64,000 nucleotides of DNA from Pedobacter westerhofensis (lineage in GTDB: Bacteria > Bacteroidota > Bacteroidia > Sphingobacteriales > Sphingobacteriaceae): positions 49,743 through 113,742 of the forward strand of contig NZ_FXTN01000016.1 in assembly GCF_900182595.1 (NCBI RefSeq), written 5' to 3'. The notes beneath the pieces are model-generated. The model did no database searches. It was given only the letters and a program-made list of their open reading frames with translations, and had not been told where the DNA came from. The position numbers and the translations under genes are program-made. Each line of letters opens with the position of its first letter. Positions within the stretch are counted from its first letter, which is position 1. Below are positions 16,077 through 23,514 of this stretch, one piece after another.

Positions 16077-18626
16077 TTAAACTATCATCCTGCCCATAAA
16101 AGGGTCACTAAAACTCATTTTACCGGTTTCAACACGTCCGGCATACCGCTTTGTAAAATTATGGTTTCCTTTTACTTTCACACTGAAATCATACCAGCCA
16201 TGGCTGTTCTTCAGGTTTAAGATCAGGCTTGCTGTCTGTGAAGCTTTTACTATTTTAGTGTGGTTATTTAATTTATAACCGTGGTCTGTAATCTCCAACG
16301 CAAGATCTTCTGAAGCCGCGTTTGCTAGCTTAATCGCGATGTTTCCACTGAGGCCGTCTCTGTTGCCGTCATGCTCATAAGCTACCGACACCTGAACAGC
16401 AGGATCTTTTTCATCCCCCATGTACTCACGGTAGAAACCATTGGGGCCATACGCCCGCAGATGATAGATGCCGTTCTCAAATTCAGACAGCGGCCAGTTA
16501 TCGCTGATGGTATCACCCGCTTTTAGTCCGTAAGCCCAGGTCCTCACCTGCTCCAGCACACCAGGTTTATTGATATTCATATATTTACCCGGTGCATATA
16601 CATTGAAGGGCGCTCCTGCGGTTTTACTGCCAAACACCTGATTTTTATTATCAAATGTTATTTCAAATGATTTTTTATCTGCGCTGAGTTTACCTTCTGC
16701 GTATAGCTGATAAGGCAATGCGCAGGAAGGACGGATTCCGGGCTCCTGTTTTGCCATATATGGTGAAGACTGCGGGTCCCTGTTGATCTGGGCAATCTCT
16801 TCCTGCGTAAGCAGTTTGTAATCTGAAGGAAGCTTTTTAAATTTCGCTTTATGGATACCTTCAAGAAAATTATTCTTGGCGATCGGCTCTGGATGGGCTA
16901 TTTTTTCTCCGGTATCCGGCCTGAATACGGAGCTGAGATCCCCACAGATCATCCGCCGCCAGTCGCTGATATTCGGTTCTTCTATTTTCTTACCTGTTTT
17001 ATTTGACAAAAAGTTCTCCAGGAACTGCAGCGTGGAGGTATGGTCAAAGACCTCCGAGTTCACATAACCGCCGCGGCTCCAGGGCGAGGCAATGATCATC
17101 GGGACCCGGTATCCCAGTCCGATTGCACATTCACGGTCGAACTTCTCCGGGAAATCTTTTCTGGCCAGTTCCTGCTCCAGCGTCACGTATTCTACACGCG
17201 TATCAATTCCTTCGGAGACTTTTCCTGTTCCCTTTTTGTGTGAGTGAGGTGCTGTAAACGGTGGCACATGATCAAAATAACCATCGTTTTCATCATAGGT
17301 GATGATAAAGATCGTCTTTTTCCACACTTCAGGGTTCTTCGTCAGGATATCCATCACTTCAGAGATATACCAGGCACCGTACCATGGTGCACTTGGATGA
17401 TCGGAGAAATTTTCGGGAGCAGTGATCCAGGATACCGTTGGCAGCTTCCCGTTTTTCACATCTGCCCTGAACTGGTGAAGGACATCGCCCTTTGGCACCT
17501 TCATCGTGCGCGGGATGCCGTTATCATTGTAGGCCAGGTCTGTTACCAAATGATAATCAGGATCATTTTTGTTGGTATCAAATGCCCTGGAGTGTATACT
17601 TTGCTCGTGTTTGGGCAGCTGGTCAAATTGCCCCGGTTCAAGGAGCTGTTCCTTATTTTTATAATCCAGCTGTTTCTGGTTCAGCTGTTTCTGCAGATGG
17701 TCGATATGTGCATCTCCGGGCCTGAGCGCAGCCAGCTCGCCTTTCAGTGTTTCGATCTCTGCGGCTAAAACCGGCAGGCGTTTTTTGAGCTGCTCCAGAT
17801 GTTTAGGGTGCAGGTCCACATGATACTGTGAGAAAAATTCAAGGGGGTTATCCTGGAAATTTGATAACCATGATTCCTCCTCACCTTTAAATCCCACATC
17901 GATGGCCACTTCATTCTGATAACATTTCCAGCTGATGTTGTTCTCTTCCAGCCTTTCCGGAAAAGTCTTCCATTTAAGTGTACCGTAATCCATATCATCG
18001 TTCCAGACATTGGCTTTTGAGTTTTCGTTCTGTTGTTCGCGAATGGTGCCCGACCAAAAATATAACCTGTTCGGATTTGTACCTGTAAGTGCAGAACAAA
18101 AATTCTGATCGCATACCGTAAAGGCATCAGCCATGGCATAGTAGAAAGGAATATCCTCCCGGGTATGGTATCCCAGCGTTAGCGGCATCTTTTTATAATC
18201 CGGATGGCCTGATTGTTTTACATTGAGCCACTGATCGTACTTACCGTCATTTCTGGCATTCACCTGATTTGCCCAGCTGTGCGGCAGGGAGCTCATCCAG
18301 GTAGATTTGGTGTCTTTGATATTTAAGCGGAATGGTGCATAAGTTTCTCCTGCGGCATTGCTTTGCATCCATACTTTATTTTTATTGGGAAGATCAATGG
18401 CACGCGGGTCGTTAAAACCACGCACACCTTTGAGCGTACCAAAACAATGGTCGAAAGACCGGTTTTCCTGCATCAGGATCACCACATGCTCTGCATCCAT
18501 ATAGGTACTCCCTGCTTTGGGATCAATGGCCATCGCTTTGAGAATTGATGACGGAAGTACACTGTAAAGACCTGCAGCACCGGATAAAAGTGCTGCTTTT
18601 TTAATAAATTCTCTCCGGTTGTCCAT
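16077..18626 (-). CDS. Phospholipase C, phosphocholine-specific type (Tat-exported)
   Basis: An 849-residue phosphoesterase-family enzyme. The N-terminus NRREFIKKAALLSGAAGLY is a Tat signal with twin arginines. Catalytic-region landmarks are VVILMQENRSFDHCFGTLKGVRGF, ALTGTNPNRLYFWSGT, FIITYDENDGYFDHVPPF and VPMIIASPWSRGGYV ... FDHTSTLQFLE; two C-terminal beta-domains of the DUF756 type follow (about 620-845). The family hydrolyses phosphatidylcholine and sphingomyelin-type head groups outside the cytoplasm. It is the fourth gene of an operon with a phosphonatase, a transporter and an amine oxidase, so here the head group may be a phosphonate such as 2-aminoethylphosphonate. That substrate is my inference. 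Confidence 0.9.
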   Translation of the reverse strand: MDNRREFIKKAALLSGAAGLYSVLPSSILKAMAIDPKAGSTYMDAEHVVILMQENRSFDHCFGTLKGVRGFNDPRAIDLPNKNKVWMQSNAAGETYAPFRLNIKDTKSTWMSSLPHSWANQVNARNDGKYDQWLNVKQSGHPDYKKMPLTLGYHTREDIPFYYAMADAFTVCDQNFCSALTGTNPNRLYFWSGTIREQQNENSKANVWNDDMDYGTLKWKTFPERLEENNISWKCYQNEVAIDVGFKGEEESWLSNFQDNPLEFFSQYHVDLHPKHLEQLKKRLPVLAAEIETLKGELAALRPGDAHIDHLQKQLNQKQLDYKNKEQLLEPGQFDQLPKHEQSIHSRAFDTNKNDPDYHLVTDLAYNDNGIPRTMKVPKGDVLHQFRADVKNGKLPTVSWITAPENFSDHPSAPWYGAWYISEVMDILTKNPEVWKKTIFIITYDENDGYFDHVPPFTAPHSHKKGTGKVSEGIDTRVEYVTLEQELARKDFPEKFDRECAIGLGYRVPMIIASPWSRGGYVNSEVFDHTSTLQFLENFLSNKTGKKIEEPNISDWRRMICGDLSSVFRPDTGEKIAHPEPIAKNNFLEGIHKAKFKKLPSDYKLLTQEEIAQINRDPQSSPYMAKQEPGIRPSCALPYQLYAEGKLSADKKSFEITFDNKNQVFGSKTAGAPFNVYAPGKYMNINKPGVLEQVRTWAYGLKAGDTISDNWPLSEFENGIYHLRAYGPNGFYREYMGDEKDPAVQVSVAYEHDGNRDGLSGNIAIKLANAASEDLALEITDHGYKLNNHTKIVKASQTASLILNLKNSHGWYDFSVKVKGNHNFTKRYAGRVETGKMSFSDPFMGRMIV

Positions 18627-18665
18627 AAGGGAAAAATAAGTATCTGGTATGACCAGGATATGAAA

Positions 18666-19805
18666 TTATAATAAAATATTGGTACGCTCTGCAACAACTT
18701 GCTCACATAAACCAAATGACAGCGTCATGCCGTTGCCGCCCATTCCGTTAATGATCATCACTCCGGGTTCCGCTTCCAGAATGAACTCGGTTTTTCCACC
18801 CGGCATCTTCGGATAGATACCGTTCCAGGTCTGGATGAGTTTACTGTTTTTTAAACTTGTAAAAGTTTGGAGATAATCCAGGATCATGCGGTTGATAAAA
18901 TCTTTATCAAAGGGATCATGCACCAGTCCGTATTCATGAGAATCGCCCACGGTAAGTTCGCCGGTATGGTTCTGTGAGACCATCACATGTACGCCCCATT
19001 TCAGATGCTCGGCGTACTGTTCTTCATAACGCCTGCGCAATGCCGGTAAGGAGGCTGCCGACTGAAAGCCCGGATAATGGATCATAGACAGTCCGCCGCA
19101 GAGCGATGGGCCAATCCGCCAGCCATCAGGCTGTGCCTGCAAACGCATCATCTGCAATTTGCATTTGGTGATTTCTGCGGCGCTGTACAACTCAGGGTAG
19201 AGCGTTTCAAATTCAGCTCCGCTGCACACAAAGATCTCATCAGCTTCCCAGCTTTGCTGTCCGGCAAACACCGCAGGATGCTGAATCCGGCTGATTGCTG
19301 TGTTCCAGTAAAATTGAACATCGTATCTACCGCTAAGGTAATCTGCTACCTGCTGAATGGCTGCCCTGGCTTCCACGATCATCTCTGTACCGCTCCACAA
19401 AGCTCCTTTTAGTCCATCCGGTCTTACTGCCGGTGATTTTTTTAAAGTTTCTTCTATACTGAGCAGCCTGCAATCACGCAGGGATTGGTTTGCTTCGGCA
19501 TATTCCGTCATTACCTGCAGTTCATCGTCATGGTAGGCGATGTGCAGCGAGCCTACTTCATCATGCCAGATACCAGCTTCTTCACAGATTTCTTTCCAGA
19601 TACTCCGTGAGAGCATTGCCCGTTCAAACAAAGGTCCTGCGGGCTGACCGATGGGCCATACCATCCCGAAATTACGGATGGAAGCACCCACTGCCCGTTC
19701 GTTACGCTCAACAATCTTTACCTGGTAACCTCTGATGGCCAGTGCCCTTGCAGTAGCCAGCCCTACTATGCCAGCGCCAATCACTATGGCAGATCGTTTA
19801 CTCAT
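18666..19805 (-). CDS. TIGR03364-type FAD-dependent amine oxidase of phosphonate clusters
   Basis: A 379-residue DadA/glycine-oxidase-like flavoprotein. The FAD-binding Rossmann motif is VIGAGIVGLATARALA (residues 8-23), followed by ERNERAVGASIRNFGMVWPIGQ; the C-terminal INGMGGNGMTLSFGL closes the FAD site. These features fit the TIGR03364 family, which accompanies phosphonatase genes and in studied cases oxidises N-alkylated 2-aminoethylphosphonates to phosphonoacetaldehyde. Its start overlaps the stop of the DUF5690 gene by 4 bases. With the downstream-acting PhnX-like enzyme it completes a pathway from aminoethylphosphonate-type compounds to acetaldehyde and phosphate. Confidence 0.85.
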   Translation of the reverse strand: MSKRSAIVIGAGIVGLATARALAIRGYQVKIVERNERAVGASIRNFGMVWPIGQPAGPLFERAMLSRSIWKEICEEAGIWHDEVGSLHIAYHDDELQVMTEYAEANQSLRDCRLLSIEETLKKSPAVRPDGLKGALWSGTEMIVEARAAIQQVADYLSGRYDVQFYWNTAISRIQHPAVFAGQQSWEADEIFVCSGAEFETLYPELYSAAEITKCKLQMMRLQAQPDGWRIGPSLCGGLSMIHYPGFQSAASLPALRRRYEEQYAEHLKWGVHVMVSQNHTGELTVGDSHEYGLVHDPFDKDFINRMILDYLQTFTSLKNSKLIQTWNGIYPKMPGGKTEFILEAEPGVMIINGMGGNGMTLSFGLCEQVVAERTNILL

Positions 19806-21112
19806 GCTGTATATAATTTAAGTTTACGCTTGTCTTTTTGTTCTTTATTTGCCGTTTGCAGAAAGTAAAGGAGCGACAGGATCCCTCCAATCCCGCCTAT
19901 CAGCGACAACACCAGCAATCCATGTCTGAAAAACTGGTCCCAGCTAATCCCCGGTTTAACCAGTTCTTTCACCAGCAAAACACTGATACTGCCAAGATAT
20001 CCCATTGCATCGGCCACATACATCACAAAGCCCACATTACTTTTATAATTGAAAGAGGCGATCATGCGTTCAAAAAATATGGCATTGTAGGGCACATATC
20101 CTAAATACAGGCCTAAACCCGCCATGGTCATCCAGCTGACAGGATCAATCAGTTTCAAATCAAACAGTACCGTAGAAATTCCGGCAAGGATACAGCCGCC
20201 GATAATCATCATATGGATCAGGCTAAAAGCGAGCAGGTTCTTCCTCACCAGGATCAGCAGGCTGATTAAAGTTAGTACAATCACTGAAATGATCGTATCA
20301 ATATGCGTATAGATGGTATTGCTTTTAATACCGATGCCCGTCCAGATCTCTACTTCAAAGTTATCCCGGATGTCGCGCATCATGGTGAGCATCACATAAA
20401 TGATCACTGTGAGGATAATCCCCGGAAGAAAGCGGATTAAGAAACCTTTTCTCTCGGCGGCCGACATTGGTACACGTTCTGCCCTCAGCTGTCTGTCTTT
20501 TTGTGTAGGCGGCGGCATCAGCTCCATGCAAAATACGAATAACAACAAGGGACCAACAAACAATGCTCCTGTACAAAATGGCATGAAATATTCGCCCACA
20601 TGCAGGTGGTCCATCAGCGTCCGCCCGGTTGTTTTTACAAAACCCGAAGCAAAAATCAGACTGATAGACATGACGGAAGCCATAAACTCTGTTGACCTTC
20701 TCCCTTCCAGATAACCAAATACCAAACCCCAGATCATCCCGAGCGGAAAACCATTCAGGAATAGCATTGTGATATTGTAGGGGGCAGGGATCAGTGCAAA
20801 GCCCAGTAAAGCCAGCCAGGAAATTCCAATCAGCACCAGGATGCTCTTTGCCCGGTTTTCTGGCTTAACCTCGGCGATGAAACGGATTCCGTAGAATTTA
20901 CTGAGCGTATAGCCCAATACCTGGGCGATCACCAGCCATACTTTGTAGTCGATATGAAAGTACTGTTGCCCGCTGTAGGTACCCGCAGCGAATGCTTTGC
21001 GAAAGGCATACATGCAGGTATAAGTTCCGAATGCCGCCAGGGCAGCCATTACCGAAAGCAAACCATAGGGCCACCTGGCAACCCTGGCTTTGAGATGGCT
21101 CATCAGCTGCAT
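19802..21112 (-). CDS. DUF5690 family membrane protein (MFS-like transporter)
   Basis: A 436-residue integral membrane protein with about 12 hydrophobic segments. GTYTCMYAFRKAFAAGTY near the N-terminus and FGYLEGRRSTEFMA in the middle resemble the glycerol-3-phosphate/hexose-phosphate branch of the major facilitator superfamily. DUF5690 genes occur next to TIGR03364 oxidases and phosphonatases, so uptake of a phosphonate (organophosphate-like anion) across the inner membrane is the natural role. It lies 4 bases after the phosphonatase gene and overlaps the oxidase gene. Confidence 0.8.
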   Translation of the reverse strand: MQLMSHLKARVARWPYGLLSVMAALAAFGTYTCMYAFRKAFAAGTYSGQQYFHIDYKVWLVIAQVLGYTLSKFYGIRFIAEVKPENRAKSILVLIGISWLALLGFALIPAPYNITMLFLNGFPLGMIWGLVFGYLEGRRSTEFMASVMSISLIFASGFVKTTGRTLMDHLHVGEYFMPFCTGALFVGPLLLFVFCMELMPPPTQKDRQLRAERVPMSAAERKGFLIRFLPGIILTVIIYVMLTMMRDIRDNFEVEIWTGIGIKSNTIYTHIDTIISVIVLTLISLLILVRKNLLAFSLIHMMIIGGCILAGISTVLFDLKLIDPVSWMTMAGLGLYLGYVPYNAIFFERMIASFNYKSNVGFVMYVADAMGYLGSISVLLVKELVKPGISWDQFFRHGLLVLSLIGGIGGILSLLYFLQTANKEQKDKRKLKLYTA

Positions 21113-21116
21113 CTAC

Positions 21117-21803
21117 TTAGCCTTTGATGATTTCCAGAACTTCTGCTATATTATCAATGATATGGGTTGGGTGATAAGGTTCCAGTTCAGCCCTGCTGAA
21201 AGCGCCCGTTGTTAGGGCGATCACAAAACGGCAGCCTGTATTTTGTCCTTCGCGCACATCCACTTCAGTATCCCCTACCTTTACCACGTCATTTGCATCT
21301 TCAATATTGCCTTCCTGCATGATTTTTTCGATCATGAAGGGAAAAGGGCGGCCCTGTTTAACTTCATCAGAACCGATAAGAAAATCAATCAGGTTTTTTT
21401 CGCGCCATTGCAGGCGGTTAATGATGGCATCGGCGATATCACGTGAAAAACCGGTGTTGATCCCTATGCGGATGCCTTTTTCATGCAATGCCGCAAAGGT
21501 TTCTTCAACGTTTGGCAATGGTTCAATGGTTCCGCTAAAGCTATAATGATCAATCATTGTCCGCACAAATTCACGGTGGATATCGCGGACAAGATCCGCA
21601 GTAATCTTTGAGCTTTCCGGTTCATGTGTATGCAGCATTTTGGTAATGGCCTCCGTTTTCTCATAACCCATGATTGGGTTAATCAGTTCAAGAGGTATAC
21701 TGTACCCGAATTTGTTCAGGGCCGACTGAAAGGCTTTGCTTACATCATTGTTGTCTTTAACCGTAGTACCGGCAAGATCAAAAACCGCTAATTTGACAGA
21801 CAT
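21117..21803 (-). CDS. Phosphonatase-like HAD hydrolase (PhnX-like)
   Basis: A 228-residue HAD protein. Motif I is FDLAGTTVKD: nucleophile Asp9, with Ala11 in place of the usual second aspartate, as in phosphonoacetaldehyde hydrolase (DxAGT). MGYEKTEA puts Lys49 where PhnX has its Schiff-base lysine (MGLLK). VKVGDTEVDVREGQNTGC is motif III. It should cleave phosphonoacetaldehyde to acetaldehyde and phosphate, or a close relative of that substrate. It is the first structural gene of the leftward operon; its ATG lies 20 bases after the element shared with the susCD promoter, and a 9-bp-arm hairpin fills the gap. Confidence 0.85.
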   Translation of the reverse strand: MSVKLAVFDLAGTTVKDNNDVSKAFQSALNKFGYSIPLELINPIMGYEKTEAITKMLHTHEPESSKITADLVRDIHREFVRTMIDHYSFSGTIEPLPNVEETFAALHEKGIRIGINTGFSRDIADAIINRLQWREKNLIDFLIGSDEVKQGRPFPFMIEKIMQEGNIEDANDVVKVGDTEVDVREGQNTGCRFVIALTTGAFSRAELEPYHPTHIIDNIAEVLEIIKG

Positions 21804-21804
21804 A

Positions 21805-21830
21805 TATTGCTTATTAAATGTTAAGCAATA
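21805..21830. promoter_or_regulatory. Palindrome between promoter and start codon of the phosphonatase operon
   Basis: TATTGCTTA (21805-21813) and TAAGCAATA (21822-21830) are perfect 9-bp arms around 8 bases. The element ends one base before the ATG of the PhnX-like gene and overlaps the shared promoter block at 21824-21847. It could be an operator for the XRE-cupin regulator encoded just upstream, or an mRNA hairpin masking the start codon. Confidence 0.5.
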
Positions 21831-21847
21831 CTAAACTTTGTTTATTA
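21824..21847 (-). promoter_or_regulatory. Promoter block shared with the susCD operon (copy 1)
   Basis: Read on the minus strand, this 24-base block is identical to 23450-23473 on the plus strand upstream of susC. It holds AAACAAAGTTT (a small palindrome) followed by TAGTATTG, one mismatch from the TAnnTTTG -7 consensus. The match is direction-consistent: both copies point at their operons. Confidence 0.7.
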
Positions 21848-21889
21848 AGGTTGAACTAAGTAAACATTAAGATATGATTAAATATCACC

Positions 21890-22468
21890 TTAATTCTTTT
21901 CTTCAAAAAAGTAAACGACCAGCATCCTGGCCGTCTGGCGGCCTAAATTGCGCGGGGTATGCGGAATCCTGCCGTCAAATAGCATAGAGTCCCCCTGGTT
22001 AAGCTCATACTTTTCTTCATTGAACTGATATTCTACCTTGCCCTGCAAAATATATTTATATTCAAAAGCTTCAGTTTGTACCAGGGGGCGCTGGGCATTA
22101 GGCTCCAGCTCAAGGATAACGATGTCTACCGTAGATGCTGTAAAGGACTGGGTGAAAACCCGCTGGTATAAAAAGCCCTCAGCATGTTCCTTTTCAAAAT
22201 GATCATAGTCTGCCCTGCGTTTAATCAATACGGGCGACTGGCTTTCCTTAGACCTGATGTCTTTGAAAAAAGAATTGAGGTCAATTTCAAGTGCTTTGAT
22301 GATGTCTATCAGTACAATTAAGGAGGGAATGGTACGGCTGTTTTCGATCTGTGAAATTAATCCCTTACTTACATTAGCCCTCAGCGACAACTCCTGAACT
22401 GTAATATTCATTTCGCGCCTGCGTTCTTTTATCCGGTTACTAATCTGTATCAGTACATCACTTCTCAT
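21890..22468 (-). CDS. XRE-family regulator with cupin domain
   Basis: A 192-residue two-domain regulator. Residues about 8-62 form an HTH (ISNRIKERRREMNITVQELSLRANVSKGLISQIENSRTIPS), and residues about 115-190 form a cupin barrel (LEPNAQRPLVQTEAFEYKYILQGKVEYQFNEEKYELNQGDSMLFDGRIPHTPRNLG). Such proteins sense small ligands through the cupin. It is transcribed in the same direction as the phosphonate operon, 86 bases upstream of it, and divergently from the phnZ-like gene, so it is the natural local regulator. An 11-bp-arm palindrome lies in its own upstream region. Confidence 0.9.
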   Translation of the reverse strand: MRSDVLIQISNRIKERRREMNITVQELSLRANVSKGLISQIENSRTIPSLIVLIDIIKALEIDLNSFFKDIRSKESQSPVLIKRRADYDHFEKEHAEGFLYQRVFTQSFTASTVDIVILELEPNAQRPLVQTEAFEYKYILQGKVEYQFNEEKYELNQGDSMLFDGRIPHTPRNLGRQTARMLVVYFFEEKN

Positions 22469-22498
22469 CAGCTTTTTTATTATCAGTTTACTTTGGTT

Positions 22499-22536
22499 TG
22501 CATCAGCATATTTGTATCCTGGCAGATGCTGATGCA
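22499..22536. promoter_or_regulatory. Perfect palindrome upstream of the XRE-cupin gene
   Basis: TGCATCAGCAT (22499-22509) and ATGCTGATGCA (22526-22536) are perfect 11-bp arms around 16 bases. The element is 31 bases upstream of the regulator's start, inside the 278-bp divergent region shared with the phnZ-like gene. An autoregulatory operator is the simplest reading. Confidence 0.5.
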
Positions 22537-22746
22537 GACCTTAGCCTAAATCATATATTCTTATGAATGGCCGCAAAAATATAAAATAATCCGGGGCAGC
22601 ACAACATTGCAGGGTTAAGGCTGAAATCAAATCAAAATGACAATCAATTGCAATACAAGAAGTTGATCGAAATGCCTAGATTTTATATCACTGAGTTAAC
22701 AATTACATAACATGGGGAATTTTCCTTTGCTAAAAACAAATAGCTC

Positions 22747-23328
22747 ATGACAGTATCTGCACGCAACGCCCAAATCATTGTTAACGAAATCTTTGCCCTT
22801 TATGAAAAACATGGGGATGAAGATTATATCGGCGAACCCGTATCCCAGCTGGAACATATGTCGCAGGCCGCAGCACTTGCAGCCGCAGACGGGCATGATG
22901 ATGAGGTTATTCTTGCAGCGTTCTTCCATGATATCGGCCATCTCTGCGCAAGCGATGATGCGGCCAGCATGGACGGTATGGGCGCAGTAGACCACGAAAA
23001 GCTGGGTGCAGAATATCTTTCTGAAAAAGGGTTCTCCGACCGCCTTACACAACTGGTGCAAAGCCATGTAATCGCTAAAAGATACCTTACTTATAAGTTC
23101 CCGAAATATTACGAAAAGCTTTCCGACGCCAGTAAGGTTACCTTAGAATTTCAGGGCGGCAGAATGAGCGCTGAGGAAGGCGCAGCGTTTGAAGCGCATC
23201 CCGATGCAGAACTCATGATCCAGCTGCGTTACTTTGATGATAAGGCCAAAGAAACCCATATGGAGGTTAACAATATTACCTTTTTAAAACAACTGTCAAT
23301 AAAACATTTATCCAATACAGAACTTTAA
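22747..23328 (+). CDS. PhnZ-like HD-domain mixed-valent diiron oxygenase
   Basis: A 193-residue HD-domain protein. By my reading the key positions of PhnZ recur with a constant offset of three: Tyr27 and Glu30 (in YIGEP), His37, His61-Asp62, His65, His83, His107, Lys111, Arg161 and Asp164. PhnZ cleaves (R)-2-amino-1-hydroxyethylphosphonate oxidatively to glycine and phosphate; the TmpB relative acts on the trimethylammonio analogue. The usual partner, a PhnY/TmpA-type 2-oxoglutarate hydroxylase, is not in this window. The gene is divergent from the XRE-cupin regulator and upstream of susCD in the same direction. Confidence 0.9.
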   Translation: MTVSARNAQIIVNEIFALYEKHGDEDYIGEPVSQLEHMSQAAALAAADGHDDEVILAAFFHDIGHLCASDDAASMDGMGAVDHEKLGAEYLSEKGFSDRLTQLVQSHVIAKRYLTYKFPKYYEKLSDASKVTLEFQGGRMSAEEGAAFEAHPDAELMIQLRYFDDKAKETHMEVNNITFLKQLSIKHLSNTEL

Positions 23329-23449
23329 TATACTATTCTAACATTAAGCCATTGTAAAATATTTATCTGTAATTTATTACCAGAAGCCGCCTGCTTAACG
23401 GTGAGGACATGAAATCTTAAGATACACTTAACCTAATCTTGGTTTACAA

Positions 23450-23473
23450 ATAATAAACAAAGTTTAGTATTGC
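23450..23473 (+). promoter_or_regulatory. Promoter block shared with the phosphonatase operon (copy 2)
   Basis: Twenty-four bases identical to the minus strand of 21847-21824. TAGTATTG (23464-23471) is a near-consensus -7 element, 43 bases before the susC ATG at 23515. A second short inverted repeat follows directly (AGTATT 23465-23470, AATACT 23483-23488). Confidence 0.7.
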
Positions 23474-23514
23474 TGTATCAAATAATACTTCATTTCTCAA
23501 ATAAAGACAAGCAG

